NCBI GenBank assembly: GCA_021733705.1 | Contig: JAIPKF010000068.1 | Span: forward strand, 1 to 7,434 | Direction: 5' to 3' | Origin: Chthoniobacterales bacterium | GTDB taxonomy: Bacteria; Verrucomicrobiota; Verrucomicrobiia; Chthoniobacterales; UBA6821 | DNA length: 7,434 bases | Shown: one piece after another, positions 6,200 through 7,434 of the stretch | Position numbering within the stretch: the first letter of the stretch is position 1 | Layout: every line of letters begins with the position of its first letter | Position numbers and translations under genes: made by a program | The notes under the pieces: model-generated | Told to the model about the DNA's origin: nothing | Database searches by the model: none | What the model saw: the letters and a program-made list of their open reading frames with translations, nothing else

Positions 6200-6686
6200 A
6201 TTACCAGCATTACTCCTGAAAAGTTATTGCTGCCTCCGCGTTAAGGCTAGAAATTCTTATTTAGTAGTAAATTCTTATTATATTAAGTTAGATTATACTG
6301 ATCGTCAGGAGAAATCGGTAAAGCTAGACAGAGATAAAGATAGTTACAAATTGCAACAACCACTTCATGCGTACATACTACACAAGAAGCGATTGGAGCT
6401 TTAGAAAAATCAGTGCAGCGTTTTTTGAAGTAACTAGTGACAGTATTGTGTGTGCGAGCTACGGGGCGAGACTCCTCAAGCATCTCTTATACAGTGCGGT
6501 TTTGCGGTTGATTCGCTCGCTCTCACTCGGCTCCTCAGCAGACCCCCAACCAACCCTGTTATCTGGTACTACCCTACTATAATTTTTTTAACACGCTCTA
6601 GAATCTGCGACCAACTTTCGCTTTTATAAAACTATTCTTAAAAATTATTTTACAATACTAAAATTAAACCTCAATTCACTACTCAT
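6200..6686. other. 487-bp gap between rpsA and the glutaredoxin gene with a GC-rich island
   Basis: I recognise no gene here. Both flanks are very AT-rich: about 20% GC over 6241-6300 and 17% over 6621-6680 by hand count. In contrast, 6441-6560 is about 56% GC. The island holds a possible long-range stem GCGAGC (6454-6459) with GCTCGC (6515-6520), the tandem words TGCGGTTT/TGCGGTTG, and a run of CTC-containing pyrimidine repeats (6516-6536). A short T-run follows at about 6584-6590 without a good stem. Short open frames of 60-71 codons cross it on both strands but match no family I know. A small RNA gene, a decayed gene or a decayed repeat are all possible. I see no tmRNA, RNase P, SRP RNA or tRNA signature. 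Confidence 0.4.
6651..6656 (+). promoter_or_regulatory. Possible -10 box for the glutaredoxin gene
   Basis: TACAAT matches the -10 consensus at five of six positions and lies 30 bp before the ATG at 6687, which would give a leader of about 24 nt. No convincing -35 box is found at the right distance, and the region is AT-rich. Confidence 0.2.
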
Positions 6687-7013
6687 ATGCAAATCACAGC
6701 TTACCTAAAAACAACTTGCGGATGGAGTAATGGCATTCGTGCCGTTATGACCAAATATGCTCTGACATATACAGAAAAAGATATTATTAAAAATCCTGTT
6801 TTTCGTTTTGAAATGGAACAAAAGAGTGGCCAGCCTCTTTCTCCCTGTATTGAAATCGATGGTGTGATGCTTGCAGATATCAGCGGAGAAGAGTTAGAAG
6901 CCCACCTCCTTGAGAAGAAGCTTGTAGGATCTGCTACTGCATCTTCTGATGTACCACTCAATGCTCCCTGTTCAGATGAACAGCACGCTGCAATGGTGAA
7001 AATGCAGTTTTAA
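6687..7013 (+). CDS. Monothiol-type glutaredoxin with CGWS active site
   Basis: This 108-residue cytoplasmic thioredoxin-fold protein begins with strand AYLKTT and the active site C11-G-W-S14, so the second redox cysteine is replaced by serine. That resembles CGFS monothiol glutaredoxins, which use glutathione to bind or hand over 2Fe-2S clusters, but W replaces F. The cis-proline region reads QPLSPC, with the proline at 53 and an extra cysteine at 54. A GEE-containing helix follows (67-69), standing in for the usual GG(S/C)DD glutathione-binding motif. The C-terminal tail adds another cysteine (C95 in PCSDEQHAAM). Similar short proteins are familiar from Verrucomicrobiota genomes. Whether it acts in Fe-S transfer or as a reductant is not settled. 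The leader AACCTCAATTCACTACTCAT lacks a Shine-Dalgarno sequence. The repeat element copy B begins 12 bp after the stop. Confidence 0.88.
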   Translation: MQITAYLKTTCGWSNGIRAVMTKYALTYTEKDIIKNPVFRFEMEQKSGQPLSPCIEIDGVMLADISGEELEAHLLEKKLVGSATASSDVPLNAPCSDEQHAAMVKMQF

Positions 7014-7025
7014 GTAAAGAGCTAG

Positions 7026-7204
7026 CCCGGATATTTCATACTGAATCGTCATGAGGCGCCGTGCAAAGCTTATTAGTACAAGGCGGGCGAAGGATTGTGA
7101 TGCCGGGCTGTATGAGTACATACCGCCCAAATCACAATTCGAGACCAACGTAGTAATGATGAGCTTTCCACAAGCCGTAATAGATTTAGTGTGAAATATG
7201 CGGG
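7026..7204 (+). mobile_element. MITE-like element, full copy B
   Basis: This 179-bp core starts CCCGGATATTTCATACTG, as copy A does, and ends with a diverged right repeat (GTGTGAAATATGCGGGTTAA). It matches copy A without gaps, with about 141 of 179 positions identical by hand count; 25 of 38 differences fall in the last 54 bp. The flanks (CTAG on the left, TTAA on the right) do not show a matching target duplication. The decayed right repeat suggests this copy is older or no longer mobile. It starts 12 bp after the glutaredoxin stop codon and has the same orientation as copy A and the rlmN fragment. Confidence 0.85.
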
Positions 7205-7274
7205 TTAACCTCAATGCCTTTAAGGAATTCATGACGCTGAGATGATTTCTAGTTGGATTGGGGAGTAGTTAGAA

Positions 7275-7434
7275 ATGGGATTGAAGAGTCTTTTGCATTT
7301 TTTTGTGGGCTGGCGAAGAGCTCGGACACAAGATCTAGATCGTCTTGGAGGAATAATGACTTCTCTTCGAGTGATTTCAAGTATGTTAGCGATGATAGCT
7401 TTCTGTTGCTCATCACTTACAATTCCTAGGGTTG
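7275..7434 (+). CDS. Partial unrecognised gene with signal-like N-terminus, open at window end
   Basis: An open frame starts at ATG 7275, nine bases after GGGGAG, and stays open for 53 codons to the window edge. An internal ATG at 7356 is preceded by GGAGG with a short 4-base spacer and would give a product starting MTSLRVISSMLAMIAFCCSS. That is a basic residue followed by a hydrophobic stretch and looks like a signal peptide or membrane anchor, with adjacent cysteines but no good lipobox. From the first ATG, about 27 residues with a basic WRRAR segment precede it. Either start is possible. Both have better Shine-Dalgarno-like sequences than any complete gene in the window. The family is unknown, and the frame could be fortuitous. 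Confidence 0.4.
   Translation, partial: MGLKSLLHFFVGWRRARTQDLDRLGGIMTSLRVISSMLAMIAFCCSSLTIPRV

Noticed and set aside
6206..6245. Possible terminator after rpsA (AGCA...TGCT and GCC...GGC)
   Set aside because: The stems are short or interrupted, and no T-tract follows.
6396..6420. A-run and T-run around AGTGCAGC as a bidirectional terminator
   Set aside because: Pairing would rely only on A-T pairs around a large loop, with no GC stem.
6283..6582. Short open frames on both strands in the rpsA-glutaredoxin gap (6367-6582 plus, 6283-6483 minus)
   Set aside because: They overlap each other, have no ribosome-binding context and odd composition, and resemble no family I know. They are treated as chance frames in the GC-rich island.
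6440..6590. tRNA, SRP RNA, RNase P RNA or tmRNA in the GC-rich island
   Set aside because: None of the signature sequences (T-loop GTTCGA, GGAA-capped SRP core, RNase P GAAAGTCC, tmRNA tag frame) is present on either strand.

Overview
The window looks like chromosomal DNA from a bacterium of the Verrucomicrobiota/PVC group. This assignment is an inference with moderate confidence. It rests on the wording of a six-domain ribosomal protein S1 and of a CGWS-type glutaredoxin, and on weak use of Shine-Dalgarno signals. Base composition is moderately AT-rich, and the intergenic gaps are much more AT-rich than the genes.

Layout, left to right: a membrane protein fusing SpmA-like and SpmB-like nucleoside-recognition (Gate) domains (minus, 45-1352); a 193-bp divergent regulatory gap; a small DEDDy-type 3'-5' exonuclease-like RNase H-fold protein (plus, 1546-2085); convergent to it, a sugar-phosphate nucleotidyltransferase (minus, 2115-2864), preceded on the same strand by the 23S rRNA/tRNA adenine-C2 methyltransferase gene rlmN (minus, 2959-4083); a 179-bp inverted-repeat element (copy A) in the divergent rlmN/rpsA gap; rpsA (plus, 4499-6199); a 487-bp gap with a GC-rich island; a CGWS glutaredoxin (plus, 6687-7013); a second 179-bp element (copy B) that begins 12 bp after the glutaredoxin stop; and the 5' end of an unrecognised gene running off the window (plus, from about 7275).

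The genes are mostly housekeeping: translation (S1, RlmN), nucleic-acid turnover, sugar-nucleotide synthesis and thiol/Fe-S chemistry. They do not form one obvious pathway or operon. The notable material lies between the genes. A family of short, transposase-less elements with perfect 21-bp terminal inverted repeats appears as two full-length copies and one 5' fragment, all in the same orientation. The fragment supplies the stop codon and last six residues of rlmN.

None of the six complete genes has a recognisable Shine-Dalgarno sequence. Several instead have pyrimidine-rich leaders, and the two divergent genes at 1353/1546 share nearly the same 20-nt leader right in front of their start codons. 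This fits S1-assisted, SD-independent initiation, but that remains a hypothesis. I found no defence system, CRISPR array, tRNA, rRNA or transposase gene.
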